Source of the DNA: Ascidia mentula
Taxonomy: Eukaryota; Chordata; Ascidiacea; Phlebobranchia; Ascidiidae
DNA length: 64,000 nt
Assembly: GCA_947561715.1 (NCBI GenBank)
Contig: OX387199.1
Location: 2,733,001-2,797,000 of the forward strand
Direction of reading: 5' to 3'
The position numbers were made by a program, and so were the translations under genes. Shown here piece after piece: positions 32,901 to 45,700 of the stretch. The notes under the pieces were generated by a model. It had not been told where the DNA came from, did no database searches, and worked only from the letters and a program-made list of their open reading frames with translations. Each line of letters starts with the position of its first letter. The stretch's first letter is position 1.

Positions 32901-35567
32901 AAATTTTCGTGACGGAAACTGGTGGCGGACTGCAACGAATTGGACTTAAAATCAGTGTCTTTCTGTTACTGAAGTATCGCATTATCCATATTTTCGAATA
33001 AAGTATCCCTAATGACCTCCTCTGGCAAATCCAACTGGTTTTCCATTGTTTTGTTGAGGTTACGCGTATTAAATAAAAGAAAATATGATATTTTTCACCA
33101 CGTAACTGTGCAGTGAAACGTATGTCAGGTAAGTCTAATCAAGTGTTACTCAAGCGTGACGGTGTTAAACGTCATAAAAGAACAAACAGTAGTTGGCCTT
33201 CCTTTTTATAGTGTTCTAACACGAACATTCAAACTTCTTCTGGGTTTATATGACAACAGGTCACATGATATTGCTGAAAACCTTATTAGCAGTAATTTCT
33301 CACAAATTACAATGTTGAAGTAATTCTGATGTAATGCTTCGGAATTCAACATCGTTATATTTGTGTGAAATAACGTTTTTTTAGCAAACTTTATTATCAA
33401 TATGATGTTATTGTTGAACCCAAACAGTATATTTTCTGTTACATGACACCTCATACATTAAGCTTGTGATACCAGCATACATAGGCGTATCTAAGTTTAG
33501 GTGAGTGGGATCCAGTAGGTCCGGACTTCCAAGCAATAACTATTACCTTGAACACTTAAAATTTACTCAGGGTGGCATTGGGCAACTTCAGATAAAAAAA
33601 ATGACATTTTAGTTACAATTTTCTTTGACTAGGAAAATGCGTATTTATTCATATCTTTATTTGGTTCTAAATATATTAAGGACCTTACTTCAAAGTAAAA
33701 GCAACTAAAACTATAGCGCACGCACCACCGCAAAACATGCGTTTCAGCTTTCGGTAACGTTACCCTCAGTAACACTGCACAGTGCATCATATGATACCAA
33801 CACGCATAGTCGTATTCAGTGGGAGGGGGGTATAAGCGGCCCAGACTCCCAAGCAATATCTTTTAGCTCGGAAACTTACATACAAAAATCACTCTTTTTC
33901 CGCATAATTGTGTATTCAGTTAAAAACAAATTTGTTCCAATTACATTCAAGCATTATTCAGTCAATTTTTAAAGCTCTTTTGTTAAAATTTGTTTGATGA
34001 CGTTTTTGTCTTCGTGCAATCGACCCTCTTCAGGACAAAGTGTGTGAATGTAAACAACACAGTAAATATAAGAAAGCGCGAAAAACACAAAAAATGGGGT
34101 GGAAGAAGAACGACGAAATGTGTAAGCAAGCCGAAAATGCGCATCAACGTACAACCACACATCTCCACAAGCACACTGGACGATTAAAGTAAAGCCTATG
34201 ACGTTTCAGATTTTTCCGTTCTGGGCGGGCGTTCAAACACCTTGAAAAATATAGCAACACAACCACACCCTTCGTCACTTTAAGGCGAGGAATCTTGGTT
34301 TTAGCGCAGATACGAACAAGGGTGGCCATTCGCTGAAAGCACACTCTGCACATTACGAACCTCCTGTTTTTGAGCCTCTTCCTCTGAAACTAAGGTTTCC
34401 GCTCTTGTATACAGTGCACGCACTACAGCACGCTTGTGGGCGATGGAGTTCGCAAATCGAAACGACAGATACCTGTCAGAATGAGTCGGTTACCAGTATG
34501 CGCTTGTGCGGAGAGGCCCGCGGTTCTCTTAAAACTAGCAAAAATGATATCTCCCCGACGTATTCACGTTCCTTTATGAACTCGATACTCGTTTTTCAGG
34601 TGTTCAAGCAGAGATCCCACGTTCACACGACTCCATATAGAAGCAATATCTTACGAAGTAAACGCAAGAAATCTATGGTGCACACGCCACCGCAAAAACA
34701 CACGTTTAATCTTTCAGTAAGATAACGCAATTATACAATCTGTCGTTTTTATGAAGCTTTTAGTAAGACATTTCACAAAAAACAGCTTTTCGTAAAAATG
34801 TACATGCAATGAGCCAATAATGATCAGTGAGTTGCAGACAGTGGTGCACACAAAATGGAATAATCTATCTATGGCGAGTTAGCCGCTAGCTGCACTGATA
34901 AGACCCGATAGGTCGATGTTTTTAATATTTTACCAGCAATAATATTTGTTCTAAACATTTAATGTCACTTTTGTCTGAACTAATTTCCGAAGTCTTCCTT
35001 TTATTTTCAGATAAGGAAGTTAAATCTGGGATGGAGTGACATATATGGTGATGCGGCCGAAACCTTATTCAAGTGTGTTCACAATATACAAGATGAACTT
35101 ATAGTTGGTCGTGACTGGATAGATGGCGCCTTCGAAGGGAAATTTAAAAACCTGCCAGACCCTGTAAGTATGAAAACTATTTGTTCCACGAACAAACTAT
35201 CATTGCTATTTGATACTAACACGATAATAATATGTTTACCTCATGGGTTGTCTTGTATTAAGGCTTGTGTCATGTGCAAGCCTTAGGTTGCCACCACTGG
35301 GTTAATATAAAGAAAGTCGACATCACCCAATACTTATAGTTTATGTGGCTTTAGATTTAAAATAAAATCACACAAACACACACTGAATAGAAGTATTTTG
35401 TTATGTTTGAGTGGATGTTGCGTTTATGGAAATATATACACGTCACAAAATATTTGCTTCATGAAATCACAACAAAACTTTCATCAACACTACTGTTATT
35501 ATAGTTAAACGATGCATGAAATAACCAATCCGTTGTATTGTAGAAGCCAAAGTTGACATTTTTGTAA
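24708..35567 (+). CDS. NLR-B: NACHT-LRR receptor with Gln/Pro-rich N-terminus
   Basis: Paralogue of NLR-A. Predicted exons: 24708-25226, 25743-26203, 26256-26401, optional 26521-26672, 26826-26888, 26941-26991, 27318-29128 (NACHT), 29200-29364, 29649-29810, 30450-30605, 31059-31112, 31336-31491, 32137-32298, 35011-35163 and a terminal exon 35544-35567. Frames join across 26826-26888, 26941-26991 and 27318 (phase 1), then stay phase 0. Only one LRR module (A-B-C-D) is present, against four in NLR-A. The order is a low-complexity Gln/Asn/Pro/Ser region, then NACHT, helical linker and LRRs. No CARD, PYD or death domain was recognised in the visible N-terminal exons. The start codon is not identified with confidence. 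Confidence 0.8.
26521..26672 (+). CDS. NLR-B possible cassette exon that breaks phase
   Basis: An acceptor (ttttcacag) and a donor (catgtaagt) bound 152 nt that read on in frame from exon 26256-26401 (EDSSGNGNSNERL...). However, it ends in phase 0, and the next exon at 26,826 needs phase 1; joined, the frame soon stops. Skipping it joins 26,401 to 26,826 cleanly. The alternative donor at 26,770 also gives an early stop. It could be a regulated (NMD-type) exon, an error in my boundaries or a lesion. Confidence 0.4.
27318..29128 (+). CDS. NLR-B NACHT exon
   Basis: Starts after attttag with DDLQLIQDLLQ, about 27 codons before the point where NLR-A enters the window. Walker A GQPGIGKTT lies near base 27,650 and Walker B LITVDGLDEA near 27,905. 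The NLR helical motif FSHLIWQEYFTGCYL lies near 28,590-28,635. Relative to NLR-A there is a Lys-rich expansion (GKVKRKKSKVKEKK) near 28,848-28,888. The NTPase motifs are intact. It ends in phase 0 at 29,128. Confidence 0.9.
29200..32298 (+). CDS. NLR-B linker and single LRR module
   Basis: Linker exon 29200-29364, first LRR exon 29649-29810, then A 30450-30605, B 31059-31112, C 31336-31491 and D 32137-32298, all phase 0. The order matches NLR-A exons 2-6 followed by the module 4-type D exon, as if modules 2-3 were absent. The long intron 29,811-30,449 has no coding. The intron 30,606-31,058 holds the palindrome at 30,819-30,992. Confidence 0.8.
30819..30992. repeat. Palindromic element, about 174 bp, near-perfect arms
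   Basis: Arms of about 50 bp (tgtataagctgcagacagat... and complement) are nearly perfect and enclose about 70 bp. The repeat attaagttttatg occurs just before it (about 30,808-30,820) and again about 40 bp after it (near 31,023-31,035). The inserted unit may therefore include extra 3' sequence and have a long target duplication. NLR-A introns at the same place (about 2,880 and 10,685) lack it, so insertion followed the gene duplication. Confidence 0.7.
32299..35010. other. Long NLR-B intron
   Basis: No host coding is seen. Contents: an hAT-like terminal repeat just after the D exon; two copies of the 'gagtgggatccagtaggtcc' dispersed repeat (about 33,470-33,600 and a weaker one at 33,790-33,870); and a block 34,220-35,010 duplicated from or to 14,660-15,437. 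It lacks the LTR fossil present in the NLR-A intron. Confidence 0.6.
35011..35567 (+). CDS. NLR-B last LRR exon and terminal exon
   Basis: Exon 35011-35163 (IRKLNLGWSD...) matches NLR-A 15438-15590 in length and phase. The terminal exon 35544-35567 reads KPKLTFL and a stop after the acceptor ttgtattgtag, shared with NLR-A. The intron between them (35,164-35,543) is near-identical to the NLR-A one, which suggests recent duplication or gene conversion. Confidence 0.6.
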
Positions 35568-35628
35568 GAAGTGAATCTCTAACTCCTACTCTCCACTTCA
35601 ATCCATCCCTTATATTTGGGTTTAACAA

Positions 35629-35691
35629 ATGCAAGTAAATATGATTGATCGATTGGAATTACTTTGTGGAGATCAACTCCCTCCTAAACCG
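35629..35691 (+). pseudogene. Second copy of the 21-codon candidate first exon
   Basis: ATG frame MQVNMIDRLEL... ending LPPKP with donor gtaag, as at 16,082-16,144. The next gene on this strand is RPS4, which has its own first exon, and no further NLR follows in the window. This copy is therefore either an orphan exon left by the duplication or the start of a lost or distant NLR. The frame is intact. Confidence 0.35.
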
Positions 35692-38600
35692 GTAAGAAAA
35701 TGTCCTAATTATTTTTTTCGCAAAAATATTAAAAAAATTTTTGAAGCAGCGGATTTCTAACTCGTAAAATCTCTTACTCAACTCCCACAACTGTCTGACC
35801 ACAAGGTGGTGCATCACAGTCAGTCTCGTTTATATGTTTAGGAAACCATTGTTTGGTTAAGGACCACGTCCGAGGATTTATTTCAATAATCTCAACTGAC
35901 TTATAGTACCAGAAGCGTTTCAACATTTTTCACTTTAAATGTTAGTTGCACCGTAGTTTCTCTGTGCTTACGACATTTTTAGTGGTCGGTTGTTCCTTCA
36001 GTACAACATTGTTATCACAAACAATAAGAATGTGAAATATGGGTGTTTGCAAATTTACATTTATCAAAAGTCCTATACGGCATTTGGAGTTCACAAAAAT
36101 CTAGAAATCTCTGTGACATCGTTTATTTTGACCTCAAGTTCAAAAAACTTTCCAAACCGTTTGTAATTTTCCGCAACTCTGTATGAAGGTTAGTGCGAAA
36201 GTAACGATTATCGTTTCATGTCAGTAAAGTTGGTAACGAAACTTTTGATGATCGAACTTTACAAAATACCACATAAATATTATGAAACCTTGCTGTTATC
36301 GGGTGACTTTTAAATACGGGAATGAAGGCCTGAGATTTACAACCAGGCGACAAAACTCATTCAAAATTCAATTAACTTATATCATCGGTATCGTAATATT
36401 CTGACCATTCCACTCTAAAGTTCAGTGTTTCTCATCGATATCTTACTAAAATAGAAATGCGCTGAGCTCTGTTGAACGACAAGTAACAATATATTACTTC
36501 AGGCTGTTTGCTGCCAGAATCAACAGGGATTTCTGTCACTTCTCACCAATAAACCTTTTTACTTCATGTCACGAAGACGAAATATTCCCAAATACTTCGT
36601 AAATATTCTTCACATTTTTCTGTGCTTTATCCAACTTCTCTGTGTTATTTGTATTAACAATGTACGTATTAATTCCGTTTGTCTCCATAACTCTCATTTT
36701 TACTTCTTTGCCAAACAAAAAATGCGTCTCTATGTATCTGGTTTCGTTGAAATTGTCGCTTTTGGCTGTTTGTGTTGCTTATAATCAAGGACGTCTTTGA
36801 TACACGAATATTTTTGTCTCCTGCTCTGAACAACCGATCTTCCACCAACTACTGTTCGGTTTTATCGGCGCACGTTTTTTTATATTTTCTTCAAACAAAT
36901 CCGTATCTATCTATGGGTTTGATGAAGTTATAGCGGGTGGAAGTGGAAGGTTTATGTTGTAAATATTTGAACATTGAATGTTGGTTTTTGTGCAATCGTT
37001 ATTGTGAATCATTGCTGCTCGATGCCGCCACCCAGCGCTTAACCGATGCTGTCAATTGCTTATGGGGAATCCCCGACATATGTTGTACTTCTTGTTTTTT
37101 TTGATACAAAGTGCTTACAGTTGGAAAGCGGTATTTGTGAAGGCATCTGTTAAGTTTTATGGAAGGGCGCATATTCGTATTTCTAAGTTTCGCCAGCGGG
37201 AAATGCCCACCTTGTTGTTCTCTGTCAAAATTGAGAATGGTGTCACAAAGCAACCAGTGATGCATGGGGGTAAATCTTACGGATGAGTTAGCACGTGTGC
37301 TGTTGCTAGGGCGAATTTCGTGGGGGATTTGAATCCGGTCGCTAATTGGTGCCATAGAAAATTGAACTGAAAATACAGCTAAAACAGGCTATATTTACAG
37401 AAAAATAAATTGTTTAAAGGCCCATTCATTTGTGGTTTTATAAAGGACGGATCCATCATCTACGCATTGTGATCAAAATTGGTCGCCGGACCGGTGCATT
37501 TTTGGCCCTTGTGGGCATTTGATCCTCCCGGTCGGACATTATTTGTAGTAAAAAGAGCAAGAAAAAATGTAATTGGATTCTGCAGAAAATCGTATAAGTT
37601 CTTTTGTGGTTTTGAGCAAGGCCCATCTCTACTCTACGCAATAGCATCAAAACTAGTGCTGAAAAAGTGCCTAAGCAACTCCCCTGGACTTTTTATATTC
37701 CCCTTTTTGTAGGTCACAAGATCTTTTAGGAGATTCCACAAGTCCTGGCTGTGCACAGTCTCATCCATGGGCAACAGTTTTTAATTTGAAGAATATTAGA
37801 TCCCTGTGTAAGTCACAAGAACCATAACGGTCAATGGGAAACAAGAGGAACAGTCGCCAGGTGAATTATTGCAAAGGGCTTTGGGAACAGGATTTATTCA
37901 CTTTGGGAATTCACTTTGGCTTTGGGAACAGGATTATTGACTTGAGATTCAGAAACTATCACAACATAGGTAAGTCAGCTGATCAGAAAATAACTGTATT
38001 GCGTCACAAAGATAAAAACGACTTGCGTAGACAGGAAGATACTTTTACACCGGGTCACAAAGTTTTTTCCAAACTTGATCCACATATAAGCCTAAGTAAC
38101 ATAGAAATCTGTGCGAATATTAAAGCTACGATTTCGTGTAGTATTTCAAGTTAAATTTATAAACAAAAATAACAGGCGGTTGCCCTGTTCACGCCTAATC
38201 ATTAAAATTCGCACAGATTTCTGTTTTACGCATACTTATATGTGGATCAAGTTTGGAAAAAACTTTGTGACCTGGTGTAGTAGTATTTTCCGCGTAGACA
38301 AGTCCGGTACGACGAAAAAAGAAAGAAGGCAAATCACCTTTTTTGCATATCTCTTTCACGCATGCGATCAGATGGGGCTCTCGCAATGAGGCTTGTGTTG
38401 TCCTTTCCCAAAACGATCGTGAAAAAAAAGCAGTAAAGATAATGAATTTTTCTCATTACAAATTTCAAACTGATCTGCTGCAACACTAGGGGCCCATAAA
38501 GCTAAATCGTGTGCCCAGATGCTACAAGCTGCTTTTCGCGCGCGAGAGAGAGTCTTTGCACGTACCGGACTTAATTGTCTACGTGGGAAAATACTACTAC

Positions 38601-39260
38601 ACCGGGTCACAAAGTTTTTCCAAACTTGATCCACATATAAGTATGTGTAAAACAGAAATCTGTGCGAATTTTAATGGTAAGGCGTAAACAGGGCAGCCGC
38701 CTGTTATTTTTGTTTATAAATTTGAGTTGAAATACTACACGAAATCGTAGCGTTAATATTCGCACAGATTTCTATGTTACTTAGGCTTATATGTGGATCA
38801 AGTTTGAAAAAAACTTTGCAACCCGGTGTAAAAGTATCTTCCTGTCTACGCAAGTCTTCTTTTCCACATAGGTTGCGCTTTTATCCATACCAAACGAAAT
38901 AGAAATCACTCTGAATTAGCAGTTCAAGACCAAATATTTACCAAAAGACTGTCAGTAAAAGAAGACTGCATACAAAGGTAATTTACATCCAACTGTAAAA
39001 ACACTAAACACATGCTTTTGTAAGAATTGCAACAACACAAAACAGAAAACTGTTTTATTATGGGGTTAATTAGAATTGTTTTATTTCGGCAAATAAACAC
39101 GGTCTGCGAATTTTTTTATGCACTGTTTCGAATTAAAATACAATTTAAAGAAATGACTTAAGAATGCATTCTGCCAGTTAAAATATGTTTTAACGACGTC
39201 ATAGTTGTAGTGTTTCTATGATAATTTTTCTGACACATGGAGCCGTGTGAAGAAATTTCC
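35692..39260. other. Duplicated and repeat-rich intergenic DNA
   Basis: 35,692 to about 37,170 is the second copy of the NLR-A 3' flank. Near 37,280-37,350 lies a tRNA-like SINE candidate (ggatttgaatcc). From 38,018 to 38,870 is the compound palindrome described separately. 38,870-39,260 is the RPS4 upstream region with nothing recognised except the TOP-like tract. No protein gene is supported. Confidence 0.55.
38018..38870. mobile_element. Compound palindrome with two inverted Mutator-like MITEs
   Basis: MITE copy 2 is 38,034-38,291 (258 bp) with perfect 9-bp TSDs gcgtagaca (38,025-38,033 and 38,292-38,300). MITE copy 3, inverted, is about 38,590-38,845 with flanks tgtctacgt and tgtctacgc, which are the complement of the first TSD. 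Outside and inside the MITEs the flanks also pair (acttgcgtagaca/tgtctacgcaagt; acaagtccggtacg/cgtaccggactt). So a larger inverted repeat carries one MITE in each arm around a core of about 250 bp. Confidence 0.72.
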
Positions 39261-39262
39261 CC

Positions 39263-39280
39263 GGTCCTCCTTTTCGCTGT
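39263..39280 (+). promoter_or_regulatory. 5' TOP-like pyrimidine tract of RPS4
   Basis: The tract tcctccttttcgct lies just before the one-codon first exon. Ribosomal protein mRNAs start at a C in such a tract, which brings translation under TOR/LARP1 control. The transcription start is inferred. Confidence 0.5.
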
Positions 39281-39286
39281 GACAAG

Positions 39287-42030
<2,744 letters not shown>

Positions 42031-42074
42031 AACTGCATAAGCACTCTGCTATTACGTCCAGTGCTTCATGTTGA

Positions 42075-42080
42075 AATAAA
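42075..42080 (+). terminator. RPS4 polyadenylation signal AATAAA
   Basis: Canonical hexamer 45 bases after the RPS4 stop codon. Confidence 0.75.
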
Positions 42081-42100
42081 AATTGAAGAGAAATATGTAT

Positions 42101-42735
42101 GTGTTGCACAGTTGAGAAATATGACTCGGGGTTTTGCTTTGGTTGTTCTTTGAAGAACCTTCTCCACACGAAAGTAGTGTATGCTACGTGCGCACATTTG
42201 ACCTAATCTTGTCCGACATTTTCTGGGAGGCGAGAGTGTTTATGACCTGTTTTCGATAAGTTTAGGGAGTGCGAGGCATTCTTTACTAAATCCAACTTAA
42301 TATCAGCAGTCAAAGTTGCCCCCTAATAAATGTGACAGGTTGCAACACGATTATGAAAAAATACTTCCGCGTGGAACTGAATTAAATATTACTGATCCTT
42401 TGCTAAAACATTAAAAGAGGCGTTGGCTATATTTTTTTCACTAATTGGAAATATTGGAGTGAACGGATCTCTTGTACAAACTACTAGGTTTGCATAAAAA
42501 TACTACGGACCTTGCTACTGAGAAAATAAACCCAACAATAATCCAACCGAACCATTTCTTTTCGTTGTTGCACACGCGCATACCAGCAAATAAATGTACA
42601 AAACAACCATAAAATTCCCGTAGAATGCACATAAGCGAGGAAAAAACAATATTTTTATACCACCAACTTCGTAGGGAGCCGTTTACTCACAGAAACAAGA
42701 CAAATGAATATCCGGTAAAGGCGATAAAACGTTCT
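42101..42735. other. Intergenic gap between converging RPS4 and LTN1
   Basis: Holds the 3' flanks of both genes. No coding sequence is recognised and no clear TTTATT (AATAAA on -) was found close to the LTN1 stop. Confidence 0.5.
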
Positions 42736-45700
42736 CTATCGAAACATCATTGGCGTCCTACACAGCGGGCATGTGGACTGGTTACTGGTGTCAAACCATT
42801 TATACAAACATTCGGCGTGATACTTTTTGTGACAAGTTTTACATTCGAGTTTGGGTAAAGACTGTGCATTACTGCTGTGAACAACCGAGAAACATATCAT
42901 GCATTCCTCAAGACCGTCCAACCGTTTATCGACCTTTTGTTTCCACAGCAACAGAGCATCCATTATGGTGCCGTTCTGATGCTGCAGGAGCATAGTCATT
43001 TGGAGTATCCAGTATCGCCACTGGGTGGCAGCCACGCCTACACGCTTGACAGTGTTCACCTGCACTGGAGTTAGAGGATGATTGACAGCTAACTGAACCA
43101 TAATCTCGAAACTGGCATCCATAACTTCGTACTTTGCCACAACTTCTCTGGTAGCAAGTCGTGACCTCACTGTGATGTCCTGATGTTGTTTGGACTGTGA
43201 GACATTCTTCAGTTCAGCTCTGCATATCACAGGGCTCACATACCTTGATGTATAGGAATCCACATTTGCCCGGTTGAGCTTGTCAAGATTGTTGTACCAA
43301 GAGCGAATCAAAACTGGCACATTGCTAAGAATGTCCCTGTACAGGAGGCAAGCCAAATGCTGAATGAAGTCCAAATCAAATTTTGTATTCGTAAAGTCTG
43401 GTTCCATTTCAAACATATTTAACTTGATTTGCTTCTTTCCTACGTTGTTCTCTTCATAAACCAATGGCACATCTGGCAGTATAACCCACAAATTTTTGAG
43501 AAGATTTTCCAAATTGGTTACAGGGTCTTCATTCATAGATGTTATGTAGTCCGATTTATTTTCAGACAACAGAAAACTGGCTGCATTCACTGTTAGCCTT
43601 AATGTAAATAAATATGATAGGAGAAGAAGAACATCACCTTCCTCCAGCACAGGCAAGCGACATTCAACAATCGAAATTTCTTCTTCAGTATCATCATCAC
43701 TCTCCGACTGATGTACATCTATTTTTGTTGTCTCTTGGAACTTAAACAAATCCCACACATGCTGTATTGCGTCATTAGCAGTATGAAGTACATCAATGAA
43801 ACTGCCAGGCACCTTAGCTTCTTTGATACTGGACACATCATCCATTGTAAACAGGTTCCGAATAAGGACACACAAGAGCTTGTATGATAGTGCCTGTACT
43901 TTCGGTGTATACTGTGTGGGCTTTCTGTAAACAGAGCACAGATAATACAATAACGTTTGGACAGACTCTGATAAACTGGAACCGGGATACAAATATGGCT
44001 TGAGGCGACCAGCTGCACTTTCAAGGGAATCCATTGAGACTTTGACCAAACAATCAAAGAAGCAGATCACAAGGATGTCATGAATCCTGATTTCATTGAA
44101 ATTTAACTGCATGAAGATTGTGATGAGATTGACATTAGCAGCAGGCTCAAAAAATTCTTTCCATTCATTGGTGAGAGTGCTAGGCAATGTTGGGTCCTCA
44201 ATAGCACTTTGAGATGACAGAAAATCACCAAGCGCTTTAAGAAGCTTGCAAGCTGCATGTAGCAGCATAAATACAGGTATACTCACTTTGCCCGGAGCTT
44301 CGCAAGTTGAGCACACACTTTCCATCCACGAAACAGTAGAGCATTGATAAAAGTCCCACATGTCGTTATGAATGCTTGACACACACGACACTACTGTAAA
44401 TTGTAAAAATTGAGCAATAGCTGAATTGTACAGCAATTGTTTGTTGTTCACTTCTTTAAGATCACAGTCAAATAGAAATAAATCGGAGTAATCAGATTTC
44501 CATTCAACAATCAATTGTAATATTGATTCAATTTTCTCTTTGTGACCAGTGGATTGTTCATTCTGCATAAGTTTAACAAAGCAAATAATACCTAGTGCCA
44601 TTGAACATTCCCCTTTAACATCCTCCACATAACACAGATCATTGGACAGAACAATTTTGCAAAGCCAGTTTACGACCAAGTTCTTCCGTGAATTTTGCGG
44701 AAATGACCTGATAAACACATTAATAACTGTGGCTAGCTTTGAATCAAGTTTATCCAATTTACTCTGTTTGTCCAGAAGCAATTGATATAAATCATCTTCA
44801 ATGTCTGGATTCGATAGACCCAACAAGTAACCAAGGCATTCAAACCAGCCCCCACCTTGACTTACACTGTAGCCAATAACTTTGGAACAAATGTCAAGAA
44901 AGAAATCATTATGTTGCATGAGATTCTTGTGCAGTACTGTAAGTTCATCGTCAGCATCACTAACAGCGTTCAAAAATACACTTTCTATGAAAAGATCATG
45001 AAATGAATGCAATGTCATAATTTGAAACACTTCTGGGAATAGCTGGCAGCCCATGACAACTGCATTCAAAATCACACCAAGCTTTCCATTATACTTGGTT
45101 GATAATTCTTTATGATAGACGTTATCTGAGCAAACATCAAGAGAAATACAGTCACCACTCAACAAAGATTGTGCCTTGATCCAGTTAATAGAGTCAATGC
45201 TTGAATGCCATTTGCCAAATACATCTGAGCTTGGTATAAGTGCAAGTAACCAGGATACCACATGGTGTGCAGCGAGGTCATGTTTTGAATACAGTTGTAA
45301 AATTGTATTGACTATGTTTCCTATTGCTTCAGTCCTGTCATCGTGTAGCACATGACTAATAACTTCAAGAGACAACACATCTAGATACCTTTCTGGAAGC
45401 AACACCGTTTGTAGCAATTTATTTAAGATATCCTGGAAGCCAGCAAGGTTCAACGTCAGTTCAACGTCATCGATAGTTGCTCTTAACAACAACTTCAGAC
45501 CCATTTTTACATGCTCGTACACTGCGTCAATAAACTCCAGATCTTTGGCATAGTTTTCCACTGCATTTGCTACAAGATGGTTCCATGCATAAACTGATGC
45601 AGGCCCTTTGTTCATGGAAAGTTGATTTTCACTGCACTTTAATAGCAGCAAGGCCTGCTTTCCAAACAAAACAGGAATAGTTGTGTTTTCCTTGCCAGCT

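Noticed and set aside
37280-37350. Possible tRNA-like gene with ggatttgaatcc
   Set aside because: The cloverleaf does not close convincingly; at most a tRNA-derived SINE head.
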